Part shown: positions 33,900 to 41,269 of the stretch, piece after piece
Layout: each line of letters starts with the position of its first letter
How positions within the stretch are numbered: the stretch's first letter is position 1
IMG/VR virus record: IMGVR_UViG_3300019458_000007
Location: 1 to 63,757 of that record
DNA: 63,757 nt
Source of the DNA: a virus
Reading direction: 5' to 3' (one strand)
Made by a program: the position numbers and the translations under genes
The notes under the pieces: generated by a model
Databases searched by the model: none
Told to the model about the DNA's origin: nothing
What the model saw: the letters and a program-made list of their open reading frames with translations, nothing else

Positions 33900-34856
33900 A
33901 TGAACAACACGCACACCGCGACCGCGATCGCAGCCCACAACGACGGGGTGCTCGCCTGGCTCCGCACCCTGGCCGGGCTCGTGACTGAGGAGGGCAGCAT
34001 CCCTCGGTTCCCGGCGCTCCGATCCGCCTTCGACCGTCTCTCGGCCGCGGGCTTCAACGCCATCGTCCAGACGGGGTTCCTTCCCTCCGGCAGCAACGCG
34101 GGGGCGAAGGATGCGGAAGAGCAGGTCAATAAGCCCTTCGACGTTCTGCCGGCCCCGCAAGCCGGCGGCACCGTCTACGGCATGGCCAACCCCCGTCAGT
34201 CCGATCAGGACTCGGCCGTCGTCGTCGCCGCTCTAGCAGCGCTGGCCGTCACCACGGACGACTCCTCAACCCACGACTGGCGTGGCCAGTCGACGAAGGG
34301 CGGGGGGTTCCAGCTGAAGAACATCAAGGACGGCGAGACGGGCGAGCGTCGCGAGTCGCTCGCCAAGGTCAAGACCACGAACGGGACCTTCCTACGGCTC
34401 ATCAAGGAGTTGAGCGTCACCGTCGACAAGCCGAAGGACAAGCCCGCCGTCTACACCCTGCCCGCCGTCATGAAGGACGCTATGAGGCGCTCCGGCGTCC
34501 CGGCCTTCCCGGCCGAGGCCGTCAAGCTCCCGATCCCGAAGAGCAACGCCAAGAAGGCCGCGACCCTGTGGGCGCGCATCCGGATTCAGGTCACCAAGGA
34601 CCGCGTCAAGGAGACGGACATGGGCAGCAACGACCCCGAAGCCTTCCTCGTCGTGCTCCAGAGCCTCACCAAGCGAGTCAAGATCGGCTACGTCCGCTGC
34701 GCCCGGGAGTCCGTCGTGGACTCTCACTCGCCCGCGTTCGAGGCCGCCGGCTTCCGTCTCATCACCCCCGACGAGTACCGCGCCATCCTGGAGAAAGGCC
34801 CCGGCGAGTTCGAGACCAAGAAGGCCGAGGCCGAGAAGACCGAGAAGGCCGCTTAA
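33900..34856 (+). CDS. 318-residue unknown protein, first gene of rightward unit
   Basis: Begins MNNTHTATAIAAHNDGVLAW. Has a long helical N half, HDWRGQSTKGGGFQLKNIKD in the middle, and a core KAATLWARIRIQVTKDRVKE / AFLVVLQSLTKRVKIGYVRC, ending in a Lys/Glu/Ala tail (KKAEAEKTEKAA). Codon choice is strongly biased to C-ending codons, unlike the small genes that follow, suggesting high expression. AAAAAAGGCAACCC is the ribosome site. Two GNRA-loop hairpins follow the stop. No family recognised; position suggests an abundant early protein. Confidence 0.85.
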   Translation: MNNTHTATAIAAHNDGVLAWLRTLAGLVTEEGSIPRFPALRSAFDRLSAAGFNAIVQTGFLPSGSNAGAKDAEEQVNKPFDVLPAPQAGGTVYGMANPRQSDQDSAVVVAALAALAVTTDDSSTHDWRGQSTKGGGFQLKNIKDGETGERRESLAKVKTTNGTFLRLIKELSVTVDKPKDKPAVYTLPAVMKDAMRRSGVPAFPAEAVKLPIPKSNAKKAATLWARIRIQVTKDRVKETDMGSNDPEAFLVVLQSLTKRVKIGYVRCARESVVDSHSPAFEAAGFRLITPDEYRAILEKGPGEFETKKAEAEKTEKAA

Positions 34857-34876
34857 CCGAACCTTCTAGGTTCAGT

Positions 34877-34978
34877 CGAGGGGCGAGCAATCGCCCCTCG
34901 CTATGAGCCCGGAACCCCTTCTTTGACCCCCAAACGTTTCTTTGAGACTTTGAACCGTCCCGGCGCCGAAAGGCGCCG
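34877..34978 (+). other. Hairpins with GNRA tetraloops after the 318-residue gene
   Basis: CGAGGGGCGA-GCAA-TCGCCCCTCG (34877-34900) is a perfect 10-bp stem with a GCAA loop; CGGCGCC-GAAA-GGCGCCG (34961-34978) is a 7-bp stem with a GAAA loop. Neither has a U-tract, so they look like RNA structures (3' stabiliser, processing site or ncRNA) rather than simple terminators. A third CCCCTT...AAGGGG pairing follows at about 34983-35010. No gene in 34857-35062. Confidence 0.65.
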
Positions 34979-35062
34979 CCCGCCCCTTCGGCCTCCCCCG
35001 GCCCAAGGGGTTAAGTGCGTTTATGGAAGAGAATTTAAAGCCCCTTCGAGGGAGAGACTAGC

Positions 35063-35236
35063 ATGAATAAGAAGATGAATTCCCGTGATCGCCGTCACGA
35101 AATCAGGAAGCGTCAAAAGATGAAGCATCAGTATGCCTTTATCCGAACCGGGGCCGGGATCAATCCCCTTGCGTTCATCGAGGCGAACGCGGGCTTGATC
35201 TGTGTCAGGGCGGACGGCATTCGTCTCTACTCGTAG
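35063..35236 (+). CDS. 57-residue basic protein
   Basis: ATG 35063 preceded by AGGGAGAGAC. N terminus is Lys/Arg/His-rich (MNKKMNSRDRRHEIRKRQKM), followed by KHQYAFIRTGAGINPLAFIE and ICVRADGIRLYS. Possibly nucleic-acid binding. Not recognised. Confidence 0.65.
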   Translation: MNKKMNSRDRRHEIRKRQKMKHQYAFIRTGAGINPLAFIEANAGLICVRADGIRLYS

Positions 35237-35252
35237 TTTTGGAGGACAACCC

Positions 35253-35396
35253 GTGCCACGCATCAACCTAGTCGGGCCGCGCGCGCTCAAAGTCAGCTAC
35301 CACTCTCATGGTGTCACCATCTGGGAAAAGGAACTAAACCCGGTCCGGGATATGTTGTGGCGCACCCGCCCGGCGCCCCTCCGGCCCATGCGCTAG
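35253..35396 (+). CDS. 47-residue small protein (GTG start)
   Basis: GTG 35253 with GGAGGACAACCC upstream, a strong ribosome site; a longer frame from 35202 overlaps the preceding gene. Product PRINLVGPRALKVSYHSHGV continuing TIWEKELNPVRDMLWR. Unknown. Confidence 0.6.
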   Translation: MPRINLVGPRALKVSYHSHGVTIWEKELNPVRDMLWRTRPAPLRPMR

Positions 35397-35401
35397 AGCC
35401 T

Positions 35402-35547
35402 CTCCTTTGGAGCGGGAGCGAGCCGGCCATTTGAGGGGCGCGTAACGACTCTACAGAGTCTCCGGGCCGCGCCCTGAGGAGCACCCCTTTCGGATCGAGT
35501 GTCCCAAATGATCTGCCATCCCTAAGCTCGCTCCCGGCCCAAAGGAG
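35402..35547 (+). other. Structured RNA-like element with two-part long stem
   Basis: CTCCTTTGG (35402) pairs with CCAAAGGAG (35539-35547), a 3x3 internal loop (AGC/GGC) follows, then GGGAGCGAGC (35414-35423) pairs with GCTCGCTCCC (35526-35535): 19 pairs enclosing about 100 bases with further hairpins (GACTC/GAGTC near 35447). Between two small genes; nothing coding in 35397-35596. Confidence 0.65.
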
Positions 35548-35596
35548 ACGTTTGGCCCTCGTTCGAGCCAGGTATTTACTGTAGGAGAAAAGTCTC

Positions 35597-35788
35597 ATGA
35601 AAAAGGAAAAGAACGACACCAGCAAGAACAGCAGGAAGGAACCGAAGGAACCGATCACAGCCTACTTCGCATCCTGTACGTGCGGATGGTCCGTCTCGCG
35701 CCCGGACCCGCTCGACGCTATGTCCGCTGCGGGCGGGCATCGAATCTTGCACAAACGGTGCGCCGAGCTTCTTCGATCAAATCGCTGA
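35597..35788 (+). CDS. 63-residue Cys/His small protein
   Basis: Lys/Glu-rich N terminus (MKKEKNDTSKNSRKEPKEP) then SCTCGWSVSRPDPLDAMSAA, GGHRILHKRC: a C-x-C...H-x4-H-x2-C arrangement that could bind zinc. ATG preceded by AGGAGAAAAGTC. Unknown role. Confidence 0.65.
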   Translation: MKKEKNDTSKNSRKEPKEPITAYFASCTCGWSVSRPDPLDAMSAAGGHRILHKRCAELLRSNR

Positions 35789-35835
35789 CTTAGTCGAAGC
35801 GGGGCTCGTGTAGCACGGCCCAGGGGAGGACTGGT

Positions 35836-36210
35836 GTGTGTGAGATAGTAACCGGCGAGGAATACGAGATCACCGAACCGAGGTTGGCGTACAAGGTAGT
35901 ATGGCACAACGGTACGGGGGTGTATTACTCAGTCTCTTGGAATGGAAGGGTCCTCTGTGCCCAGCCGGAAACGCGAATCGACAAGATAGTGTCTCAGGCT
36001 CGGGTTACGTGTGGAGGATTGCATGTCTTCTGGCTCCGGGCCGCGGCTGAGAGGTATGCTTCAGACGTCTACCACAACCACTTCTTCTCTAGCTTCCCGA
36101 TCATTTTGCCTGTCTTGGTATGGGGGAGCGCTATCCCCTTCGAGGGCGGTGCAGCCGTGGAATTCGCCACTCTCGCTCCGAGGAGCGCTACTTCCCCGAC
36201 AACGCCATGA
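35836..36210 (+). CDS. 124-residue hypothetical protein
   Basis: GTG 35836 with GGGGAGGAC upstream. N half is well-formed (TGEEYEITEPRLAYKVVWHN, GVYYSVSWNGRVLC), with strands and a helix (AAAERYASDVYHNH); the C terminus is hydrophobic then Ser/Thr-rich. Unknown. Confidence 0.6.
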   Translation: MCEIVTGEEYEITEPRLAYKVVWHNGTGVYYSVSWNGRVLCAQPETRIDKIVSQARVTCGGLHVFWLRAAAERYASDVYHNHFFSSFPIILPVLVWGSAIPFEGGAAVEFATLAPRSATSPTTP

Positions 36211-36250
36211 AGCGAGACTACTCCGCCGGTTTTAAACTGAGATAGATCCC

Positions 36251-36811
36251 ATGCTCGACGACCGGGTCACCCTAAAAAGCGAAATCGCCCGCCTGAAAGA
36301 GCGCCTCGTCGCCCTAGAGAGGGCACTCCGGGGCGGCTTCAGGCGAATCAAAAGCGGCCGCGGCTTTTCTCTCGTCTATGATCCTCCACCCCGCAGGGAC
36401 AGTCCCCGGACGGCCGAGCAGGAGGCAGAACGCTCCGAAACCTTCCAGGCGCTCAGACGCCTTGAGCGTGCCGAGGAGACCTCTCGACCTCCCCGACTCG
36501 TCCCTGCGATCGTCCAGGACAAGAACCGCTCCGCCCACAAAAGAAAGGCTCCCTCTCGAAAGCGCACCACCTTCGGCCTCCGCTCGTGTCCAGCCGACGA
36601 TCTCCAACTGGCCTCCATCTGGCGCGCGGGCATGAATAAGGAATTCCTAATCCAATGTCTCCGTGAGGAAACCCCTGAGGACCTCCTAAAGGCAGAGAAT
36701 AGCGTCCTTCGCCCGCTCGCGCCTTCGGTCAGAAAGAAGTGGGGCGCGGCGCGCCGCAAACCCTTCGACAAGGTCAAGGTCTCCGCCCTCCGAAAGCATC
36801 ACGAGTCCTGA
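36251..36811 (+). CDS. 186-residue basic protein with N-terminal coiled coil
   Basis: Starts with a coiled coil (VTLKSEIARLKERLVALERA), then Arg/Lys/Glu-rich region and a C-terminal helical domain (MNKEFLIQCLREETPEDLLK, ENSVLRPLAPSVRKKW, KVKVSALRKHHES). Might bind nucleic acid or protein partners; family not recognised. ATG 36251 at a weak GATAGATCCC site. Confidence 0.6.
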   Translation: MLDDRVTLKSEIARLKERLVALERALRGGFRRIKSGRGFSLVYDPPPRRDSPRTAEQEAERSETFQALRRLERAEETSRPPRLVPAIVQDKNRSAHKRKAPSRKRTTFGLRSCPADDLQLASIWRAGMNKEFLIQCLREETPEDLLKAENSVLRPLAPSVRKKWGAARRKPFDKVKVSALRKHHES

Positions 36812-36851
36812 CGGGGCGACGGCTCCCGCCAAATAGGAAGGACAGCTCCCA

Positions 36852-36992
36852 GTGACGATCGAAAAACGCTTCGCCGAAACTCGTCCCAAGTTCCACGCCA
36901 AGAAATGTCCCTTCGACACTTATCTCTCTTGGCTCCTCTTCAAGGCCGCCCTTCTCGACGCGAACCGCCGCCTAAAGAAGGAATTTAACTGA
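36852..36992 (+). CDS. 46-residue small protein (GTG start)
   Basis: GTG 36852 follows GGAAGGACAGCTCCC. Product TIEKRFAETRPKFHAKKCPF then DTYLSWLLFKAALLDANRRL, basic and helical. Unknown. Confidence 0.5.
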   Translation: MTIEKRFAETRPKFHAKKCPFDTYLSWLLFKAALLDANRRLKKEFN

Positions 36993-37026
36993 CGGGGCCA
37001 CGACCTAGGAGCGCAAAGGAAGGACT

Positions 37027-37404
37027 ATGACACAAAAGGAAGAGAAGGTCTCCTTCGAGGAGGCTTACGAGCACCTCCTTCAGAGAATCAAGAGGGGCGG
37101 CCCGTGGGGATGGGACGGTAAGAGGTGCGTGTACTTCAAGGGGTTCGGAGGAGGTTGTGGTATTGGGGCGCACATTCCGGACGACCTCTACTGTCCGGAG
37201 ATGGAGGGTCTTAACATTTGGGATGTTTTTTCGAGGTACCCTCACATCAAAGCTCACTTTCAGGACGGGGTTCCCTGGATGGCACTCCAGACTATCCACG
37301 ACCTTCTGGCCCCCAATTATGCGAAGTCGGCCTCAGGGAAAAGCCAGATGATAGGCCGCGCCTTCAAGGCGGTCGGCAACTTCCTCAAGGAGAGAAAATC
37401 ATGA
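37027..37404 (+). CDS. 125-residue protein with GGGCGIGAH motif
   Basis: ATG 37027 with GGAAGGAC before it. Helical start (VSFEEAYEHLLQRIKRG), then KRCVYFKGFGGGCGIGAHIP and a helical C half (MALQTIHDLLAPNY). The Cys-x-x-Gly-(x)-A signature recurs in the proteins at 38536 (CCLGVACDV) and 47223 (CALGWATTD), which may form one loose family. Function unknown. Confidence 0.7.
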   Translation: MTQKEEKVSFEEAYEHLLQRIKRGGPWGWDGKRCVYFKGFGGGCGIGAHIPDDLYCPEMEGLNIWDVFSRYPHIKAHFQDGVPWMALQTIHDLLAPNYAKSASGKSQMIGRAFKAVGNFLKERKS

Positions 37405-37580
37405 GATGGGGCTTCTACTCCCTCTGCTCCTCGCAGAGCTTCCTGAATTGCACCTTTGGAGAAAGCGGATGGTGCCAGAACGTGGCTCACGCCAAAAGCT
37501 CTCCCCTTCTGGCCGCCTTCGATTTAGCGAGCGAGGAAGAGCCAAAGAAGGCAAAGGCGGAAAACCTGAAGGAGAGGTAA
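37401..37580 (+). CDS. 59-residue small protein
   Basis: ATG 37401 overlaps the previous stop (ATGA), AAGGAGAGAAAATC upstream. Product MRWGFYSLCSSQSFLNCTFG, ESGWCQNVAHAKSS, acidic/Lys end. Three cysteines; unknown. Confidence 0.6.
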   Translation: MRWGFYSLCSSQSFLNCTFGESGWCQNVAHAKSSPLLAAFDLASEEEPKKAKAENLKER

Positions 37581-37581
37581 A

Positions 37582-37857
37582 ATGCCTTTCATGCCGCTGA
37601 GGAAGAAGGCTTCCCACGAAGCCCAGGGGCTCGGATGCACCCAATGCGGGCGTTTGGACTTGGTCCTTCACCACTACACCTCGAAGGGCGGGATACGGCA
37701 AAGCGGGGTAATCAACCATCCCGGGGAGTTTCGGAAGAAGGACCTTTCCAAGGACCAGGATTTCTCGCCCGAGGCCTTCTGCTCTTTCGGCTGCTTCGAC
37801 CTTCACGAGGCAAGGAGGATCCCCGAGCCTCGGTGGAAAGTCAAGAGGCCCTTTTAG
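37582..37857 (+). CDS. 91-residue zinc-finger-like protein
   Basis: Contains GCTQCGRLDLVLHHY and FCSFGCFDLHEARR: two CxxC-type pairs (C-T-Q-C, C-S-F-G-C) plus His residues, typical of HNH-like or treble-clef zinc proteins but without a clear catalytic HNH triad. AGGAGAGGTAAA is the ribosome site. Function unknown. Confidence 0.65.
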   Translation: MPFMPLRKKASHEAQGLGCTQCGRLDLVLHHYTSKGGIRQSGVINHPGEFRKKDLSKDQDFSPEAFCSFGCFDLHEARRIPEPRWKVKRPF

Positions 37858-37866
37858 GAGGACGAG

Positions 37867-38256
37867 ATGTGCTTAAGTAGCCTGGACGAAAACTTCTCCC
37901 CGGAGCCCGAGGCTGAGGGGATAGGGTGGAAGATCTTCGATAAGGAAGATAATGGCTCGTTGTTGTTTCCTATTAAACGCCACGAAGGTAGTTGGTCGGC
38001 CCGTGCCAACAGGTGGCTCACCTCCCCTTCGGGGCAGATCAACGGGTGGAACTACACGGACCGACCCTTTCGCTACCCCAAGGGATTCCATCTGTATCCT
38101 ACGCGCAAGGTGGCCGCTGAAATCCGCTTCTGCGAAGGCCTTAACTTTACAGTGAGACGCATCAAATGGCGGGGCCTCCTCGCCAGTGGGGAGCAAGACG
38201 GCTTCCCCGTCATCGTCGTCCGTCAAATACGCATCCTTCCTAAGAAGCGGCGTTGA
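37867..38256 (+). CDS. 129-residue hypothetical protein
   Basis: ATG 37867 after AGGAGGACGAG. Begins MCLSSLDENFSPEPEAEGIG; core GWKIFDKEDNGSLLFPIKR, FRYPKGFHLYPTRKVAAEIR and a C-terminal VRRIKWRGLLASGEQDG. The pattern (kv-k-gyKvf-----g-l-p-f, GfHvf-t---A) is common in small phage proteins of unknown function. Confidence 0.65.
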   Translation: MCLSSLDENFSPEPEAEGIGWKIFDKEDNGSLLFPIKRHEGSWSARANRWLTSPSGQINGWNYTDRPFRYPKGFHLYPTRKVAAEIRFCEGLNFTVRRIKWRGLLASGEQDGFPVIVVRQIRILPKKRR

Positions 38257-38453
38257 GGCCCCTCAGCGGGAAGAAAAGAAACAACTACCGTCGCCTCCCG
38301 GCTCCCGTCCTCCGAAGTGCACGCACTACCTGTGCGGTCCACCGCCTCTACACTGGTGATGGGACGCCAAAGTCGCCGTGCAGGCGGTGTCACGACCTCT
38401 GGGAAGCTACGAAAGCCATTGATCGTTGGCTTGGTCTGGTGGAGGGCCAATGA
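38253..38453 (+). CDS. 66-residue Cys-rich protein (TTG start)
   Basis: TTG 38253 overlaps the previous stop (TTGA). Product includes RTTCAVHRLYTGDGTPKSPC and RRCHDLWEATKAIDRWLG, with four cysteine/histidine ligands for a small zinc site. Unknown. Confidence 0.5.
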   Translation: MRPLSGKKRNNYRRLPAPVLRSARTTCAVHRLYTGDGTPKSPCRRCHDLWEATKAIDRWLGLVEGQ

Positions 38454-38527
38454 TTTCTCGAACCTACCCTTTCAAGGGCTTTCTCCTCGGGCTGGCGGCC
38501 TGGATTTTCTGGTTACTCTTCTTCTAA
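38450..38527 (+). CDS. 25-residue membrane peptide
   Basis: ATG 38450 overlaps the preceding TGA; GGAGGGCC upstream. MISRTYPFKGFLLGLAAWIF then WLLFF is a single hydrophobic segment. Possible membrane effector or leader; too short for family assignment. Confidence 0.45.
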   Translation: MISRTYPFKGFLLGLAAWIFWLLFF

Positions 38528-38535
38528 GGTGCTGA

Positions 38536-39321
38536 ATGACCCCCAAAGTAGCTGAGGTCGCCCGTTGGATCGTCTTCTATGCGGGCTTGATGGGCCTCCC
38601 CGCCCCTCCTGTCATCGAAGGAAGGGTGCCCGGGTTTTACGCACAAACGGTCTTCGACGGTCTAGGCCCGACGATCGTTCTCGATCCAAAGATGCTGGGC
38701 GGCGCCTCAGCGGAGGGGATAGCCGTCCACGAGATGTGCCACGTACGTCTTTCGCATTGGAACCCGGTGGTTCAGGCCTCCCTTGGAGTGACGGAAGAGA
38801 ACGCTCAAGAAAGGTTTCACAGGAAGGATTTCAAGGAGTGCGTTAGGGTTTACGCCAAAAAGGCCCGTCTCCGTATGCGCCGCTCGACTAGGGAGCCAGA
38901 AGAAGCCCAGTTTCACATCCTACCGCAAAGCGCTAGAACCATAAAGGAGCCTAACCCCATGAACGAGAATGAAGCCCGTTTGGTCGAAGCCCTCCGTAGC
39001 GGTCGATACAGGCAAGGTTGCAAGGCTCTACGCCCCGAGGATAACACCTATTGCTGCTTGGGCGTCGCGTGTGACGTACTCACGCCCGAAAACTGGAATC
39101 TGAAGAATGACTTCTGGTTATCGGATGGTGCGGATTCGATGTTGCCCTGGAATGTCCAGCGAGCTCTCGGCTGGGCTACGGACCACGGACGCCTCGATTT
39201 TGTCGGGCGAGACGGCACGGAACTATCCTTGTTGGACCTCAACGACGACGGATTCACCTTCGATGAAATTGCTGACGTGATCGAGGCGGGCCTCGTGAAG
39301 CACTACGAGGAGACCTCTTAA
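38536..39321 (+). CDS. Zincin-like (HExxH) domain fused in frame to a CCLG-family domain
   Basis: 261 residues. Residues 1-125: GPTIVLDPKMLGG then AVHEMCHVRLSHW, an HEMCH zincin signature with a plausible third ligand (E in TEENAQERFH). Residues 142-261: MNENEARLVEALRSGRYRQG, TYCCLGVACDVLTPENW, RALGWATDHGRL and LLDLNDDGFTFDEIADVIEA, a family seen alone in other phages. An ATG at 38959 with AAAGGAG nine bases upstream lies at the junction, so the second domain may also be made by itself. Looks like a recent fusion or loss of a stop between two genes. Confidence 0.75.
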   Translation: MTPKVAEVARWIVFYAGLMGLPAPPVIEGRVPGFYAQTVFDGLGPTIVLDPKMLGGASAEGIAVHEMCHVRLSHWNPVVQASLGVTEENAQERFHRKDFKECVRVYAKKARLRMRRSTREPEEAQFHILPQSARTIKEPNPMNENEARLVEALRSGRYRQGCKALRPEDNTYCCLGVACDVLTPENWNLKNDFWLSDGADSMLPWNVQRALGWATDHGRLDFVGRDGTELSLLDLNDDGFTFDEIADVIEAGLVKHYEETS

Positions 39322-39467
39322 GCTCAGGGCCAGGAGCCCGAGTGGGTGGGCGCTCACCCAATGATTAAACCTCTCCAAGCGACCTGGAAGGATGCTGTCG
39401 GCGGCTGTCCACTAGGCTTGGGGGTGCGCGCGCACCGTAGTGAGACCGCCCTTAAAGGAGAAGCAAA
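39322..39467 (+). other. Intergenic region with stem-loops ahead of a lipoprotein gene
   Basis: 146 bases without a gene. TGGGTG/CACCCA (39344-39361), CCAAGC/GCTTGG (about 39375-39421) and the palindrome GGTGCGCGCGCACC (39423-39436) can form stems. CTTAAAGGAGAAGCAAA at the end is the ribosome site of the next gene. Confidence 0.5.
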
Positions 39468-40748
39468 ATGAGAAAGATGTTCCTGGCCCTCCTCCTCGGA
39501 GCGGCTTTCGGTTGTAGTGGAGGAGGGAACCTTCCCTCCTCCCCCTCGGACGACTCCGTGACGTCTTCTTCCACCTCTTCCGTCGCTCAGGTGGCGGGAA
39601 GTGGGGCGGGCGGCGCGGAGGGTTCGATCTCCCTCTCCCCTCCCACCTTCGTCTTCACCATCGAGGGGGCGCAGAGATCCGACTTCATTCTGGAGCTCTG
39701 GAACAAGTTCGAGAGCGGCACCTCTCGAACGGGCGAGCCCCTCTATCGACAGAAGGGAGTGGGGAATGGAATCCACCAGGTCGACGCCTCGAAGTGGGCT
39801 TGTCTGGACATCCAAGCCGATATCGTCTCCCCGAATGGGGGCCTCCTGAGGGGAAAGCAGTTCGCAGCGTGGGGTTCTTGCCCGCCCCGTCCTCCCCGAC
39901 CCAGACCGACCCCGACTCCCGACCCCAAGTGCTCTGACTTCGACGCCCCCGTTCCCGCCTTCAGTTTCAACATCTCCGAGGCCGGAACGGTCACTTACGT
40001 CTCGGCGGAGGTCTCCCCTCAGGGTGGTTACTTTCTTCCCGAGCCTCCCAAGACGACTTATTCCCGCCTCACGGAGATCGGGCTCTACGAGTTCACCTAC
40101 GTGATCCCCTACGGTCCGCAGGAATTGGAATGCACGGCCTCGGCCGAAGCCTCCTTCGAGGTGACCGCCGCCCTCTGCGAAGACCGCTTCGACGGGAGCC
40201 CGACGAGTGGATCGGCCCTGAAGCAGCTTCAAGAGCATCCCGGAACGCCGGAAGTGCGGGAGTACACGAGCTATTGGAAGATGAACCAGGGCAACGACAA
40301 CGCTAGGAGGAACGCCTGCGAGAACCGCGGTGGTGAGTGGTTGGACGACTTCAACATCCCGAACGACGGCACAGGCTCCACTCGCCCCGATGTGTGTCGA
40401 TTCGTTTCCGCCAATCCGCCTGGGGCCCCCGGCAACGACATGACTCTTTACAATCCGCCGGGTGTGACATCGAGGGTGGTCCAGGCCGGAACGCCCACTA
40501 CCTTCAGCGTCACCGTCACAGGAAGCTACTCCATCGGAGAGGGTGACGGTGGGACCTACTTGATCGAGATCGTCTACAACCCTTCGAATTTCGTGAAAAA
40601 GTCCACCACGGTGGTTGTCCCCTGCGGGGAGTCCCTCACAGGACAGCTCGTCTGGGGTCGGGGCGACCAATTCAACAATTCCCCCAACTACTCCCCGAAC
40701 GACGGCCACGTCACGGGAAGCTACTCCCTTCGGATCACAAAACAGTAG
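39468..40748 (+). CDS. Predicted lipoprotein, 426 residues
   Basis: N terminus MRKMFLALLLGAAFGCSGGG: basic n-region, hydrophobic core and lipobox AFGC, so Cys16 would be lipidated after Lsp cleavage. A Ser/Thr-rich linker follows, then a beta-rich domain (PTFVFTIEGAQRSDFILELW), a Pro-rich hinge (CPPRPPRPRPTPTPDPKC) and a C-terminal domain (TTFSVTVTGSYSIGEGDGGT). Likely anchored in the host envelope during infection; phage lipoproteins of this type often block superinfection or remodel the surface, but that is inference. Codons and GC resemble neighbours. Confidence 0.75.
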   Translation: MRKMFLALLLGAAFGCSGGGNLPSSPSDDSVTSSSTSSVAQVAGSGAGGAEGSISLSPPTFVFTIEGAQRSDFILELWNKFESGTSRTGEPLYRQKGVGNGIHQVDASKWACLDIQADIVSPNGGLLRGKQFAAWGSCPPRPPRPRPTPTPDPKCSDFDAPVPAFSFNISEAGTVTYVSAEVSPQGGYFLPEPPKTTYSRLTEIGLYEFTYVIPYGPQELECTASAEASFEVTAALCEDRFDGSPTSGSALKQLQEHPGTPEVREYTSYWKMNQGNDNARRNACENRGGEWLDDFNIPNDGTGSTRPDVCRFVSANPPGAPGNDMTLYNPPGVTSRVVQAGTPTTFSVTVTGSYSIGEGDGGTYLIEIVYNPSNFVKKSTTVVVPCGESLTGQLVWGRGDQFNNSPNYSPNDGHVTGSYSLRITKQ

Positions 40749-40773
40749 GAACCACTTCCTATCCCAGGCCGAA

Positions 40774-40813
40774 ACGCACGCGCCGTCGGCGTGCGTCGCA
40801 GCGTTAGGCGCTG
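40774..40813 (+). other. Tandem hairpins after the lipoprotein gene
   Basis: ACGCACGC/GCGTGCGT (40774-40781 with 40789-40796) and GCAGCG/CGCTGC around TTAGG (40797-40813). No following T-run, so rho-independent termination is doubtful; they may protect the mRNA end. Confidence 0.5.
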
Positions 40814-40843
40814 CCTGATGATGGCTAGTGAGAGGAGCATGAA

Positions 40844-41095
40844 GTGCCACCGCTTAACCGCTTAGATCCCTGGGGGGAACTTGTTGACAAGGATCAAGCA
40901 GACGCCCGCTGGTTGAGGGTGGGAGGGTGGCTCTCTTCCCTTCTCGGAGCTAACCTGAAGACCTGCAATCCCGGTTTTGTCTTCAGGGATCCTTCTTCTT
41001 CCCACTGTTGGTTCGTATCTGGTGGTGTGGGTGCCGCCCTTTTCGACGCCATAGTCGGCCATGAGTCCATCGACGAGGTCGAGGCCGAGGAGTAA
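40844..41095 (+). CDS. 83-residue hypothetical protein
   Basis: GTG 40844 with GAGAGGAGCATGAA upstream. Product includes RLDPWGELVDKDQADARWLR, GGWLSSLLGANLKTCNPGF and GGVGAALFDAIVGHESIDEV. No family recognised. Confidence 0.55.
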   Translation: MPPLNRLDPWGELVDKDQADARWLRVGGWLSSLLGANLKTCNPGFVFRDPSSSHCWFVSGGVGAALFDAIVGHESIDEVEAEE

Positions 41096-41269
41096 ATGGA
41101 AGATAGGGGGAAGTGCGCCTGCGGCGAGGATGCCGTCTTCGTGGTCTTCATAACTGACTTTAATGGGGACGTCTTAGGAGAGAACTCTTTTTGCGAGGAG
41201 TGCATTGACATGAGGGAAGTTAAGAGAGCAGTCTTGGCACTGGGGATCCTCTTGGGGGCGAGAACATGA
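41096..41269 (+). CDS. 57-residue zinc-ribbon-like protein
   Basis: ATG 41096 directly after the previous TAA. Product EDRGKCACGEDAVFVVFITD, FNGDVLGENSFCEECIDM, then a helix. CxCG and CEEC pairs form a ribbon-like zinc site. Ends in an ATGA overlap with the next gene. Confidence 0.65.
   Translation: MEDRGKCACGEDAVFVVFITDFNGDVLGENSFCEECIDMREVKRAVLALGILLGART

Noticed and set aside
33592-34160. Minus-strand frames across the leader and start of the 318-residue gene
   Set aside because: Arg/Pro-rich shadows without ribosome sites; the region is better explained as non-coding leader plus the plus-strand gene.
37582-37857. HNH endonuclease
   Set aside because: CxxC pairs and HH are present, but the HNH catalytic order (H...N...H) is not.
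39354-40850. 498-residue open frame on the minus strand opposite the lipoprotein
   Set aside because: Composition is typical of an antisense shadow (Arg/Gly/Val), and the plus strand has a signal peptide, ribosome site and continuous operon.
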